A DNA stretch of 40,825 nt from Compostibacillus humi. GTDB taxonomy: Bacteria; Bacillota; Bacilli; Bacillales; Amphibacillaceae. The first letter of the stretch is position 1, and each line of letters opens with the position of its first letter. This document shows positions 1 through 8,114 of the stretch, piece after piece. The DNA is taken from the NCBI RefSeq assembly GCF_014637175.1, contig NZ_BMEV01000028.1, forward strand, positions 1 to 40,825. The letters run 5' to 3'. The notes beneath the pieces are model-generated. The model was not told the origin of the DNA. It did no database searches and saw only the letters and a program-made list of their open reading frames with translations. A program made the translations under genes and the position numbers.

Positions 1-21
1 CCATTTTGGATCCATAGAGAG

Positions 22-77
22 AAAAACAGGCATCCAAAAGTGCTCTTTTGCACCAAATTTTCGGATGCCTGTTTTTG
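22..77. terminator. Intrinsic terminator hairpin
   Basis: The arm AAAAACAGGCATCC (22-35) is complementary to GGATGCCTGTTTTT (63-76), with a 27-nt loop that can pair further. A-run and T-run flanks let it work in either direction. It probably ends a gene lying left of the window. Bases 78-253 hold nothing I can firmly support; TTGTT-ATAC-AACAA at 151-164 is a short inverted repeat and TATAAT at 220-225 lacks a good -35. Confidence 0.75.
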
Positions 78-269
78 TTTCAAAGTCAAGCTTTATTTTT
101 GGGTAAACTTAAATAAAACTATTTCCTCTCTGTGCTCAAATTTGCTAAAATTGTTATACAACAAGGGAAACGCCACAAATTTGTAATACTAAACTTATCC
201 GCACCGTGCTATTCTTCTTTATAATAAAAGTAAAGGGAAGTTTGTTTCCAAAGAAAGGAGGAAAGTGCT

Positions 270-1178
270 ATGCCGAATGTATGGACCCATATTCTTTTTA
301 GTGAAGAAGTAGTCGATGCGATAACGAAACCAATCTCTTCTCCGAATGAATCGTTCATTAAACTCGGGGCACAAGGACCAGATCCATTGTTTTACTATCG
401 GTTTTGGCCGTGGGTGAAAGACGAACCTGTACGTGAAATCGGTATGGCAATCCACACGAAAAAATGTGGGGATTTCCTCATGGATTTGATTATTTCCGGG
501 AAACATGCGAGCCAGCAGGCACAAGCCTTTATTATCGGTTTCGTTACCCATCATATACTCGACCGGAATACCCATCCATATATTCATTATCGGGCAGGAT
601 ACCAAGGCAGCAACCATCAAAAGTTAGAAATTATTATCGATACGTTGCTGGCCGAAAAAAAATACAATCTGAAAACATGGAAAACGAAAGTATATAAAGA
701 AATTGATGTCGGCAGGCATTTAGACCGGAACATTGTCCACATACTGCATGATACGATTCGAAAACATTATCCGGAACATCATCAGGACTCTCCTGCCTAT
801 ATCCAAAAAGCGTACCGGGATATGCTCTTGGCACTAAAAATTTTATATGATCCGTACGGCTGGAAAAATGCTCTAATTCCGTCACTGATTTCTTCCTATT
901 CCCATCAGCCGGTGGAAGACGATCGGGATTACTTGAATTTAAACCATTCTACCTGGTATCACTCTGCAACGAATGAGCCGAGCAACAAAAGTTTTTTGGA
1001 GCTTTTTGAAGAGAGCAAAATGGAAGCGGTCGAAGTAATAACGGAAATCATCCGCTATTGGAAAGAGGAGCATTCATCCATTCATAAGCTTAGGACCCTT
1101 ATTGGGGATATATCTTATGATACTGGCAAACCAGTCGAACTCGGGTTAGAAAATAAATATTACGATGCAATTATTTAA
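270..1178 (+). CDS. Zinc-dependent phospholipase C family protein
   Basis: This 302-residue protein resembles the Zn_dep_PLPC (PF00882-type) proteins common in Bacillaceae. Visible support is the N-terminal VWTHILFSEEV segment, where an early His sits as in the zinc site of the family, and HHILDRNTHPYIHY at about residues 93-106, a cluster of His and Asp suited to metal binding. No signal peptide or membrane segment is seen, so it is probably cytoplasmic, unlike secreted phospholipases C. AAAGGAGG at 254-261 precedes the ATG by 8 nt. It stands alone, facing the gene to its right across a shared terminator. Substrate and actual phospholipase activity are not known from sequence; the family name is better supported than the reaction. 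Confidence 0.75.
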   Translation: MPNVWTHILFSEEVVDAITKPISSPNESFIKLGAQGPDPLFYYRFWPWVKDEPVREIGMAIHTKKCGDFLMDLIISGKHASQQAQAFIIGFVTHHILDRNTHPYIHYRAGYQGSNHQKLEIIIDTLLAEKKYNLKTWKTKVYKEIDVGRHLDRNIVHILHDTIRKHYPEHHQDSPAYIQKAYRDMLLALKILYDPYGWKNALIPSLISSYSHQPVEDDRDYLNLNHSTWYHSATNEPSNKSFLELFEESKMEAVEVITEIIRYWKEEHSSIHKLRTLIGDISYDTGKPVELGLENKYYDAII

Positions 1179-1206
1179 AAGAGGCGGAACAATTCCGCCT
1201 CTTTTC
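1179..1206. terminator. Bidirectional terminator between convergent genes
   Basis: GAGGCGGAA (1181-1189) pairs perfectly with TTCCGCCTC (1193-1201) around a 3-nt loop, flanked by AAAA and TTTT. It lies between the stop codons of the phospholipase-like gene and the MFS gene and can end both transcripts. Confidence 0.9.
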
Positions 1207-1213
1207 CTTTCTA

Positions 1214-2479
1214 TTATCCCGCTTTTGCTTCTTCTATTCCTTTCTCTACATCGACAAACTTTAATAAGATGATGCCGGCAATAAAGAAAATGATTAAGGA
1301 TATGATTCCAAATCTGCTATTTCCGGTAATTTGCCCAATAAAAGCAAAGACAAACGGACCAGCCACCGCGGCAAATTTTGAGGAAATCCCATAAAACCCA
1401 AAAAATTCTGCGTGTTTATTCTCTGGTATCATGCTGCCGTAAATGGATCTGCTTAAGGCTTGGGCACCTCCTTGCACCATTCCGACACAGATGGCCAATA
1501 AGTAAAAATGCAAGGCGCTGGACATGAAATAGCCGATAATAACAATGATTAAATAGGAATATAACGTAATATAGAGCGCCTTTTTCGCGGTTATTTTTCC
1601 TGCCAGCCAGCCAAAAAAGAAAGTAAAAGGAATTCCAACGAATTGGGTAATCAACAGAGCGACAATAAGCGCATTGCTGTCAATTCCTATTTCACTGCCA
1701 TAGATGGTTGCCATCCTAATAATGGTAGAAATTCCATCATTATATAGCCAGAAGGCAAAAAGGAATAATAAAAGCTGTTTATATCGTTTAATTTCCCGAA
1801 AGGTATCCCCAAGCCGGGAAAAGCCAATGGCAACGTAGGAACGGTTCCTTTTTACCGTCTGCTTCTTTTCTTCCTTTATATTCTTGATTAACGGAATGGA
1901 AAAAACGAGCCACCATATCCCGACCGTCACAAAAGAAAGTTGTGTGGCGACAATCGAGTTTGGCAGGCCGAATAATCCAGGTTTTAAAATCATCAAAATA
2001 TTGACTGCCAAAAGGACTCCCCCGCCAATATAGCCGTAGGCAAAGCCTCCGGAAGAAACCCGGTCGATTTCTTCTTTGTCTGCGACTTGAGGCAGCAGTG
2101 CATCGTAAAAGACGTTGGCACCGGAAAAACCGATTGATCCTACGATAAATAATACAGAAGCTAAAATATAATCCCCTTCTCCGACAAAGGCCAATAAAAT
2201 ACTGGCAACAATACCCATAAACGCGAAAAATTGCAGAAATTTCTTTTTAGCATAGGAGAAGTCACTAATCGCACCTAAAATCGGAGCTAATATCGCTACG
2301 ATAAGTACGGAAATCGACTGGGAATACCCCCAGTAACTTGTCGCCAAATGGCTGTCAATCCCGCTGGCAGCGACGGTAGAATAATATACAGGAAGAACTG
2401 CAGCCATAATCGTCGTCGCAAAAGCCGAATTTCCAAAATCATACAGCATCCAGCTGCGCTGAATTTTTTTCTTATCCAA
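1214..2479 (-). CDS. MFS transporter, UMF1/Atg22-like (YxiO type)
   Basis: A 421-residue membrane protein with about 12 hydrophobic segments. The opening RSWMLYDFGNSAFATTIMAA and the later SYWGYSQSISVLIVAILAPILG region are typical of the UMF1 (Atg22-like) branch of the major facilitator superfamily, which includes B. subtilis YxiO. Members are thought to move amino acids or other small solutes across the cytoplasmic membrane; the substrate cannot be read here. The start is TTG (2477-2479) with GAGGGAGGG upstream; no ATG is better placed. The gene lies about 100 nt downstream of the chemoreceptor gene on the same strand. That receptor gene ends with only a weak hairpin (TTTAAG/CTTAAA), so some read-through is possible. 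Confidence 0.85.
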   Translation of the reverse strand: MDKKKIQRSWMLYDFGNSAFATTIMAAVLPVYYSTVAASGIDSHLATSYWGYSQSISVLIVAILAPILGAISDFSYAKKKFLQFFAFMGIVASILLAFVGEGDYILASVLFIVGSIGFSGANVFYDALLPQVADKEEIDRVSSGGFAYGYIGGGVLLAVNILMILKPGLFGLPNSIVATQLSFVTVGIWWLVFSIPLIKNIKEEKKQTVKRNRSYVAIGFSRLGDTFREIKRYKQLLLFLFAFWLYNDGISTIIRMATIYGSEIGIDSNALIVALLITQFVGIPFTFFFGWLAGKITAKKALYITLYSYLIIVIIGYFMSSALHFYLLAICVGMVQGGAQALSRSIYGSMIPENKHAEFFGFYGISSKFAAVAGPFVFAFIGQITGNSRFGIISLIIFFIAGIILLKFVDVEKGIEEAKAG

Positions 2480-2577
2480 CTCTTTCCCTCCCTCTTAAAT
2501 TTGCCTTATTAAACAATTTATTGTTGCGCATAATCTTCATTCATCATACCATTCCTGGGAAAAATGAAGTTTTAAGA

Positions 2578-4041
2578 TTACCTTAAATTTTCCAATGTAG
2601 CCGCTGCTTCGTTAGATCGTTCGATCGCTTCTACTAAATGTTTCAATCGATCGGCCTGTCCGTTAATAACCCCTTCCAGCTGTTCGATGGTTGCCGATGT
2701 TTCTTCCATGAGGGAGGCAAGCTGGTCAACAGACTGATCAATTGTCTTTGCCGAGTATTTGATTTTCTCTGCTTTATTATGAAGTGAGTCAATTTCATGC
2801 ACAAAACGGAATAATTGCTCCGAAATCTCTTCAAAATGCTCGTTAGCAATGGCAACCGTCGCTGAGCTTTCTTCCAATTGCTTTTTATTTCTCTGGACTT
2901 CCTGCTCCGTTTCCATGACGTTCGTTTCGACAGCCCTTAAATTTTCGCTCATTTGGACTGCAAAATTATGGGTTTGCTCGGCTAACTTGCGGACTTCATT
3001 AGCAACGACAGAAAAACCTTTACCTGATTCTCCTGCCCTTGCCGCTTCGATGCTGGCATTTAGGGCCAATAAATTGGTTTGAGCGGCAATATCCTGAATT
3101 TTATAGGTGAACTGGTGATTTTCCTTCAGCTTTGCGATTAAAGCTTCCGTATTGGTAATCAGCTGATTAAAGGATTGTTGATATCCATAGAGCAGATTCA
3201 TTAGTGCTTCCATTGACTGCCTTCCCTTTTTGGATAAATCCGTCAGTTTTTTGCCGTTTTTGCTGTTCTCCATAAAGGAATCGATCATCTCTTCCACTAA
3301 TTTTTCCGCCGTTTCGGTCGTTACGGTAATTCTAGTTGCCGATTCGGCCTGAGCTTTGCCTGCTTCATTGATTTCGCGGAAGGCTTGCAGCATTTCCTGG
3401 AAAGAGGCTGAATTCATTCGGCTGTCCTGTTCAATGATATCCATCTGTTTTCGTACGTCTTTTGCCCCATCTTGAACGATTTCAACAAATTTCTCTTGTT
3501 TTCGTAAATATTGGTGATTTTGCTGTAATGCATTTTCCGCATCGGAAATAAGGGACCGGGCAATTTTCACTTGCATCACAAGCACAGTAAAAATAAGAAT
3601 ATAAAAGACGATCGTAATGGCGGTTGCCCGTAAATCTAAGCCGACAATCCCCCCTTTGATTCCGACATAATAGGCAAGCAGCAATAATCCGAGTGCCCCG
3701 CCAATATGTAAAACCGTCAAAGACAGCGACACAGCTGCTACTGCCAGCAAATAAAAGATAAATAATATATTTGTCACATAGCTGGAACTGGCCATAATTA
3801 ACAAGGTAATACCGGATATCACAAAGATTGCAATATAAGGTACAGCTTTCATATATATTTCTTTTATGTGGAAAAACAGAGCAAGGGAAATGCCAAAGAT
3901 TCCACCAATACTAATGGATAAAATATTGGCTGTTGGAGCACCTAAAATAAGCTCTGCACCTGCTCCGAGCACAAAAGAAAAGATAAGAATGTTAATTAAA
4001 ATCCGGTTTTGCCGACGAATTACTTTCCTATTTCTACCCAT
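2578..4041 (-). CDS. Methyl-accepting chemotaxis protein without extracellular sensor
   Basis: The 487-residue product begins with a basic tail, then about six hydrophobic segments between residues 14 and 158 joined by very short loops. After that comes a long cytoplasmic coiled coil. The conserved signalling hairpin is at about 315-356 ([16 protein letters not shown], then [25 protein letters not shown]), the region that contacts CheA and CheW. There is no dCache/sCache ligand domain and no clear HAMP domain, so the membrane region itself, or a partner protein, must sense the signal. The ATG has GAGGTGG about 6 nt upstream. A sigma-A-like promoter is seen at 4088-4116. Function as a chemoreceptor is secure; the stimulus is unknown. 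Confidence 0.9.
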   Translation of the reverse strand: MGRNRKVIRRQNRILINILIFSFVLGAGAELILGAPTANILSISIGGIFGISLALFFHIKEIYMKAVPYIAIFVISGITLLIMASSSYVTNILFIFYLLAVAAVSLSLTVLHIGGALGLLLLAYYVGIKGGIVGLDLRATAITIVFYILIFTVLVMQVKIARSLISDAENALQQNHQYLRKQEKFVEIVQDGAKDVRKQMDIIEQDSRMNSASFQEMLQAFREINEAGKAQAESATRITVTTETAEKLVEEMIDSFMENSKNGKKLTDLSKKGRQSMEALMNLLYGYQQSFNQLITNTEALIAKLKENHQFTYKIQDIAAQTNLLALNASIEAARAGESGKGFSVVANEVRKLAEQTHNFAVQMSENLRAVETNVMETEQEVQRNKKQLEESSATVAIANEHFEEISEQLFRFVHEIDSLHNKAEKIKYSAKTIDQSVDQLASLMEETSATIEQLEGVINGQADRLKHLVEAIERSNEAAATLENLR

Positions 4042-4087
4042 AAGCCACCTCTATCATTGGTATTCAAACTAAATTCCTATTCTCTAT

Positions 4088-4116
4088 ATTATCGTGGAAA
4101 ATTCAGAAAATTTCAA
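4088..4116 (-). promoter_or_regulatory. Predicted sigma-A promoter of the chemoreceptor gene
   Basis: On the minus strand TTGAAA (4111-4116) and GATAAT (4088-4093) are separated by 17 nt; each box is one base from consensus. It lies about 50 nt upstream of the start codon. I saw no good sigma-D motif (TAAA-N15-GCCGATAA), although many Bacillus chemoreceptor genes have one. Confidence 0.55.
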
Positions 4117-4234
4117 CATATACGGAAAGTTTCCTTTAGCCAATACATATTACCATGCTCTTCTTTGTTGCTCTAGACCCACCCAACTTCATTTGATAGA
4201 CTGAAATAAGCTTAAACAAGCAGTGGAGGAAAAG

Positions 4235-5137
4235 ATGAATTATTCAGACAACTTAAAAAAAGGGGAAAAAGGTGCTTGGCTTAGCATCATTACATACATT
4301 ATTTTATCTGCTGTCAAAATCGTCGTTGCCTATATTGGCGATTCCGATGCACTCAGAGCGGACGGATTAAATAATTCGACCGATGTTGTCGCATCGGTCG
4401 CTGTCTTGATTGGCCTGAAAATCTCCCGGAAACCGCCGGACGAAGATCACCATTACGGCCATTACCGGGCTGAATCCGTCGCATCGCTATTCGCCGCTTT
4501 TATTATGGCAGTTGTCGGAATTGAGGTAATTATTGACACGCTCCAAACTATTTTTTCCGGCACGGTACCCCAGCCCGACATGATTACCGCCTGGACCGCC
4601 CTCGGTTCTGCCCTTGTCATGTTTTTTGTCTACCGGTACAATTTAAAGCTGTCCAAACGGATTGAAAGCGCGTCCTTATACGCCGCAAGCCAGGATAACC
4701 GCTCCGATGCTTTAGTCAGTCTAGGAGCATTCGTCGGAATTGGCGGAGCCCAACTCGGTCTCCTTTGGTTAGATCCGTTGGCAGGTTTTATCGTAGGAAT
4801 TATTATTTGCAAAACTGCATGGGAGATTTTTAAAGATGCAACTCATACATTAACCGATGGGTTTGATGAAGATCAGCTGATTCAAATTAAAGAAAGTATT
4901 CGAGAAGTAGATGATGTGCTGCACGTTTTAGATGTAAAAGGCCGAATCCACGGAAATGGACTGTTAATTGAAGCAACGATATTAGTAGACCCGTCGTTAA
5001 CAGTAGATGAAGGCCACCAAATTGCAGATAAAGTAGAGAAACAGCTGGAAGGGAATTTTCGCATAAGCCATGCCCACATCCATATCGAACCGTATTTCCC
5101 GAAGGAAAATCAGCATAAGAAACAGGAAAATGATTAA
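4235..5137 (+). CDS. Cation diffusion facilitator family exporter
   Basis: A 300-residue CDF protein: about six transmembrane helices in the first 200 residues and a cytoplasmic ferredoxin-like domain afterwards. Metal-site motifs are visible: DGLNNSTDV in helix 2, HHYGHYRAES in the following loop, and DNRSDALVS in helix 5. The Asn/Asp-xxx-Asp pattern is closer to the Mn(II)-exporting branch (B. subtilis MneP/MneS) than to zinc exporters with His-xxx-Asp, so manganese is the likelier substrate; this is inference. An in-frame GTG at 4223 exists, but GGAGGA (4225-4230) starts inside it and is correctly spaced for the ATG at 4235, which I therefore chose. A terminator follows. Confidence 0.88.
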   Translation: MNYSDNLKKGEKGAWLSIITYIILSAVKIVVAYIGDSDALRADGLNNSTDVVASVAVLIGLKISRKPPDEDHHYGHYRAESVASLFAAFIMAVVGIEVIIDTLQTIFSGTVPQPDMITAWTALGSALVMFFVYRYNLKLSKRIESASLYAASQDNRSDALVSLGAFVGIGGAQLGLLWLDPLAGFIVGIIICKTAWEIFKDATHTLTDGFDEDQLIQIKESIREVDDVLHVLDVKGRIHGNGLLIEATILVDPSLTVDEGHQIADKVEKQLEGNFRISHAHIHIEPYFPKENQHKKQEND

Positions 5138-5145
5138 AACTCGAC

Positions 5146-5184
5146 AAGTCCTGCAAATATTTGACCGTATATGCAGGACTTTTA
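5146..5184 (+). terminator. Intrinsic terminator after the cation exporter gene
   Basis: AGTCCTGCA (5147-5155) pairs with TGCAGGACT (5172-5180), followed by TTTT. The opposite strand has a weaker T-rich tail and may also stop azlD transcription. Confidence 0.8.
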
Positions 5185-5284
5185 ATTATTGGAAGCATTA
5201 TGTATACAGCTAAAATGTCCTTCTTTCCGAAGCAAACAATTGCTGCCAAATGTCGCGGATATATTTCTTATAAGGATGCGGCGG

Positions 5285-5581
5285 CTAAAGTGTCAATAGG
5301 AATACAGTTAAAATCGCACCGATAACGACGAGAACGACATTTAACCCAAAAAGAGCTAATATAATTGCAATGATACCGCCAATAATACCGATAAACGGCT
5401 GATCCGGAACGACGGAAAGAATCCCGGGAAATATCAACGCTCCTAAGGCTGCATAGGGGATGGCGCTAAGCCATTGATTAATCCAGGGACGGAATTGCAG
5501 CTTTTCTACTACAAAAGCCGGAATAACCCTCGGCAGCATCGTAACAAAAGACATACCAAGTATAATCATTATAATTGTCAT
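5285..5581 (-). CDS. azlD: AzlD family subunit of branched-chain amino acid exporter (locus 1)
   Basis: A 98-residue hydrophobic protein with about four membrane helices, matching the short AzlD family (about 100-110 residues): MLPRVIPAFV near the start, then RPWINQWLSAIPYAALGALIFPGI. AzlD pairs with AzlC to export branched-chain amino acids or analogues such as azaleucine. Its ATG overlaps the azlC stop by four bases (ATGA, 5578-5581), so the two should be translationally coupled. A second, diverged azlCD pair lies at 33.6-34.6 kb. Confidence 0.9.
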   Translation of the reverse strand: MTIIMIILGMSFVTMLPRVIPAFVVEKLQFRPWINQWLSAIPYAALGALIFPGILSVVPDQPFIGIIGGIIAIILALFGLNVVLVVIGAILTVFLLTL

Positions 5582-6321
5582 TCTTTCTCCTCCTTTAGCA
5601 AGAAGATGCCGCTAAATCCGCCAATAACTGTTGCCGTAACAATACCCCATCCGGCACTCATGCCGAGTTGTACGCACAGAGCATTTATCAGCATCGCCAG
5701 AATAGCAATGAGCCCGACTTTTTTCTCCTTTTTCACGGACGGAACTAGCAATCCGATAAACATCGCATAGAGGGCAATCCCCATACTTTGGCTTAATATT
5801 TCCGGGATAATATCCCCTAAAATACCGCCCAATAGCGAACCTAACACCCATGAAAGATAAGCAACGAGAAAAAGAGATGCGTAAAAATATCCGCCTTTTT
5901 CCTCCTTTGCTTTATCCGGATGCATGGAGGATACCGCAAATGATTCATCGGTTAATCCTAAAGACAGTGGAATTTTCCATCTTAGCGCAATAGGACGCAG
6001 CTGATTCATAAATGATAAGTTCATGACGAAATGCCGGAAATTAAGCACGAATGTAGCTATGACGATTTCAATTGCACCTGCTCCGACAGCAATCATATTT
6101 GCTCCCATAAACTGGGATGCACCGGCAAATACGAGCATACTCATTAAGGTCAGTTCCCAAAGAGTCATTCCTGCTTGCTTTGCCAAAACGCCAAAGGTAA
6201 TCGCGATGGGCAAATATCCGAGCATGATCGGAAAACCGGTGATTAGCCCTTGCTGAATCATATTTAAGCTAGGTGATTTTGCCGCCTTTTGCGAAACATT
6301 TGAATTCACTTTTGTCCCCAT
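5578..6321 (-). CDS. azlC: AzlC family permease subunit (locus 1)
   Basis: A 247-residue integral membrane protein of the AzlC family (PF03591 type). Family features are GFPIMLGYLPIAITFGVLAK, FAGASQFMGANMI and LTDESFAVSS. With AzlD it should form an exporter of branched-chain amino acids in the cytoplasmic membrane. The ATG is preceded by GGGGGG; the overlapping upstream ATG within GGGGGATGACC is out of frame. A perfect TATAAT lies about 35 nt upstream on the minus strand without a convincing -35 box. No regulator gene adjoins this copy, unlike the LysR-linked copy at 33.6 kb. Confidence 0.9.
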   Translation of the reverse strand: MGTKVNSNVSQKAAKSPSLNMIQQGLITGFPIMLGYLPIAITFGVLAKQAGMTLWELTLMSMLVFAGASQFMGANMIAVGAGAIEIVIATFVLNFRHFVMNLSFMNQLRPIALRWKIPLSLGLTDESFAVSSMHPDKAKEEKGGYFYASLFLVAYLSWVLGSLLGGILGDIIPEILSQSMGIALYAMFIGLLVPSVKKEKKVGLIAILAMLINALCVQLGMSAGWGIVTATVIGGFSGIFLLKEEKE

Positions 6322-6409
6322 CGGTCATCCCCCCATTATTTTGATAAAATTAAAATTATTATAACGAATTTTGTTAATAAGAGAAAGAGTTTTGACTATT
6401 TGCTTAAAT

Positions 6410-6445
6410 TAAAAAAAAAGGGACTTGGATAATTCCAAGCCCTCC
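6410..6445 (-). terminator. Intrinsic terminator after map
   Basis: On the minus strand AGGGCTTGG pairs with CCAAGTCCCT (one bulged base), followed by nine T residues. It lies directly after the map stop codon and before the azlCD promoter region. Confidence 0.85.
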
Positions 6446-6449
6446 CGAA

Positions 6450-7202
6450 TCAATTATCTTGTTCTGTTAAAATAAGCGGACCGTCTTTTGTAATAACTAA
6501 CGTATGCTCGTATTGGGCAGAACGGCTGCCATCGGCTGTTCTGGCTGTCCATCCATTAGCATCCATTTTGCTTTGCCAAACGCCTTCATTGATCATCGGC
6601 TCAATCGTAATAACCATTCCTTCCTTTAACCTTAACCCCTTATTCGGAAGGCCAAAATGCGGAATGTGGGGATCTTCGTGAATAGTCGGTCCGATGCCAT
6701 GGCCGGTAAAATCCCTCACGACGGAAAAGCCTTCCCCTTCAGCATATGTCTGAATGGCGTGGCCAATATCGCCAATCCGATTGCCGGCTTGCGCTTGTTC
6801 AATACCTTTGTATAACGCAGTTTTTGTCACTTCCATTAATCGTTTCCCTTTTTCATCTACTTCCCCGACAGCATATGTCCACGCCGAATCGGCAAGCCCT
6901 CCATCTAAATTAACAACCATGTCTATTGTCACAATGTCCCCGTTTTTAAGTTTCTCATGGCGGGGAAATCCGTGGCAGATTTCATCATTGATGGAGGCAC
7001 AAATGGCATAAGGATATCCGTTATACCCTTTTTGTTCTGGTGTTGCCCCGTTCTTGCGCAAAAATTCCTCTACAAAAGTATCGATCTCCATTGTCGTTAT
7101 TCCAGGTTTGATCATCTTGGCAATTTCTTTATGACATTGAACGAGCAGTTCTCCGGCTTTTTTCATCTTTTCAATTTCTCGTTTGCTTTTACGGGTAATC
7201 AA
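6450..7202 (-). CDS. map: Type I methionine aminopeptidase
   Basis: A 250-residue cytoplasmic enzyme that removes the initiator methionine from new proteins. The five metal ligands of the pita-bread fold are present at D94 (VTIDMVV), D105 (ADSAWT), H168 (TGHGIGP), E201 (ITIEPMI) and E232 (QYEHTLV), with substrate-side H77 (ICHGFP). A longer frame opens at an ATG at 7224-7226, but that codon has no ribosome binding site, whereas AGAGGAAG sits about 9 nt before the TTG at 7200-7202. The TTG start gives MITRKSKREIEKM and a length like B. subtilis YflG (MapB), so I chose it. This is probably the second, stand-alone map gene rather than the one in the ribosomal-protein cluster. Confidence 0.92.
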   Translation of the reverse strand: MITRKSKREIEKMKKAGELLVQCHKEIAKMIKPGITTMEIDTFVEEFLRKNGATPEQKGYNGYPYAICASINDEICHGFPRHEKLKNGDIVTIDMVVNLDGGLADSAWTYAVGEVDEKGKRLMEVTKTALYKGIEQAQAGNRIGDIGHAIQTYAEGEGFSVVRDFTGHGIGPTIHEDPHIPHFGLPNKGLRLKEGMVITIEPMINEGVWQSKMDANGWTARTADGSRSAQYEHTLVITKDGPLILTEQDN

Positions 7203-7289
7203 CTTACATCTTCCTCTCTGAAGCATGAATTAAAAAATGCTATTATTGAGTGTACCATAAAGTGATTACTTCTGCAGGAGAGAAATAAA

Positions 7290-7328
7290 GAAAAGCAGCA
7301 AAAGGGACATGCGTCCCCTTTCCTGCTG
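7290..7328 (-). terminator. Intrinsic terminator after the dipeptidase-SDR operon
   Basis: On the minus strand CAGCAGGAAAGGGGAC pairs with GTCCC-TTTT-GCTGCTTTT around GCAT; the stem is long with small mismatches and is followed by a T-rich tract. Confidence 0.8.
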
Positions 7329-7333
7329 AAACC

Positions 7334-8092
7334 TTAAACATAATTTTTGACATCATATATTTTCCCGTTAACCATTCCTTCATCAAATAAGATGTCGATT
7401 AGTACGCTGGCAATGAGCGCCGGGTTCCGCAATGCATTATTTTCTTTATACTGCTGGAAAGTCTTCACGCCAGAAAAGGCGGATGCGGAACTGGAACGGA
7501 TAACCGCTTGCATTTCCGTATCCATTATACCTGGGCTAAATGCAATAATTTTATGGCCGGTATTCGTTTCATCCTGCTCCAGGGCCACCGTTTGCGTATA
7601 CATGTTAATGCTTGCCTTTGAAGAACAATAGGCGCTCCATCCAGATGTCGGCCGGACAGCCGCTCCGGACGTAATCATCGTAATCCGAAGCAGCATTCCT
7701 TTTTCGGAGGCAAATTTTAACAATAAATTAGTTAATGTCATCGGGGCAACCGCATTGAGCTGAAAATGCCGCAATAAATCTGTCTGCTTTACATTTTCTG
7801 CCCGTTCAATCGGCTCTACCGATGCTGCATTATTAATCAAATAAACCGTTGTTGCTTCCTGCTCCAGGAGGGTGTCAGCTATCGCAGGGAAATTTTCTTC
7901 AATGGATTGTATATTGGCTAGGTCAATCGGCAAATGCTTGTAGAAACAATGGTTTTCTTCAGCTATTTCTTCCAGCTCCAAGTTTCGGTTTCGGGATAGG
8001 CCGATGACTCCGATGCCGGATTCTAAAAAGAGCGAACTGACCGCCTTCCCCAATCCTCTTGAATCGCCCGTAACTACTGCAAATTTACCCAA
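7334..8092 (-). CDS. Short-chain dehydrogenase/reductase, YueD-like (benzil reductase type)
   Basis: A 252-residue classical SDR. The nucleotide-binding motif TGDSRGLG is at residues 8-15, NNAA at 87-90, and the catalytic Ser142, Tyr155 and Lys159 are in MITSGAA and YCSSK. The sequence around the active site (GWSAYCSSKASINMYTQTVA) resembles B. subtilis YueD and the B. cereus (S)-benzoin-forming benzil reductase, which belong to the sepiapterin-reductase-like group and use NADPH. The physiological substrate is unknown. The start is TTG (8090-8092) with GGGGAGGA about 6 nt upstream. Only 22 nt separate it from the dipeptidase gene, so both are probably one transcript. Confidence 0.85.
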   Translation of the reverse strand: MGKFAVVTGDSRGLGKAVSSLFLESGIGVIGLSRNRNLELEEIAEENHCFYKHLPIDLANIQSIEENFPAIADTLLEQEATTVYLINNAASVEPIERAENVKQTDLLRHFQLNAVAPMTLTNLLLKFASEKGMLLRITMITSGAAVRPTSGWSAYCSSKASINMYTQTVALEQDETNTGHKIIAFSPGIMDTEMQAVIRSSSASAFSGVKTFQQYKENNALRNPALIASVLIDILFDEGMVNGKIYDVKNYV

Positions 8093-8114
8093 CCGGTTCC
8101 TCCCCTTTCAACCG

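Noticed and set aside
5200-5334. A 44-codon plus-strand ORF after the cation exporter terminator
   Set aside because: Weak ribosome binding site, overlap with the 3' end of azlD on the other strand, and no recognisable sequence.
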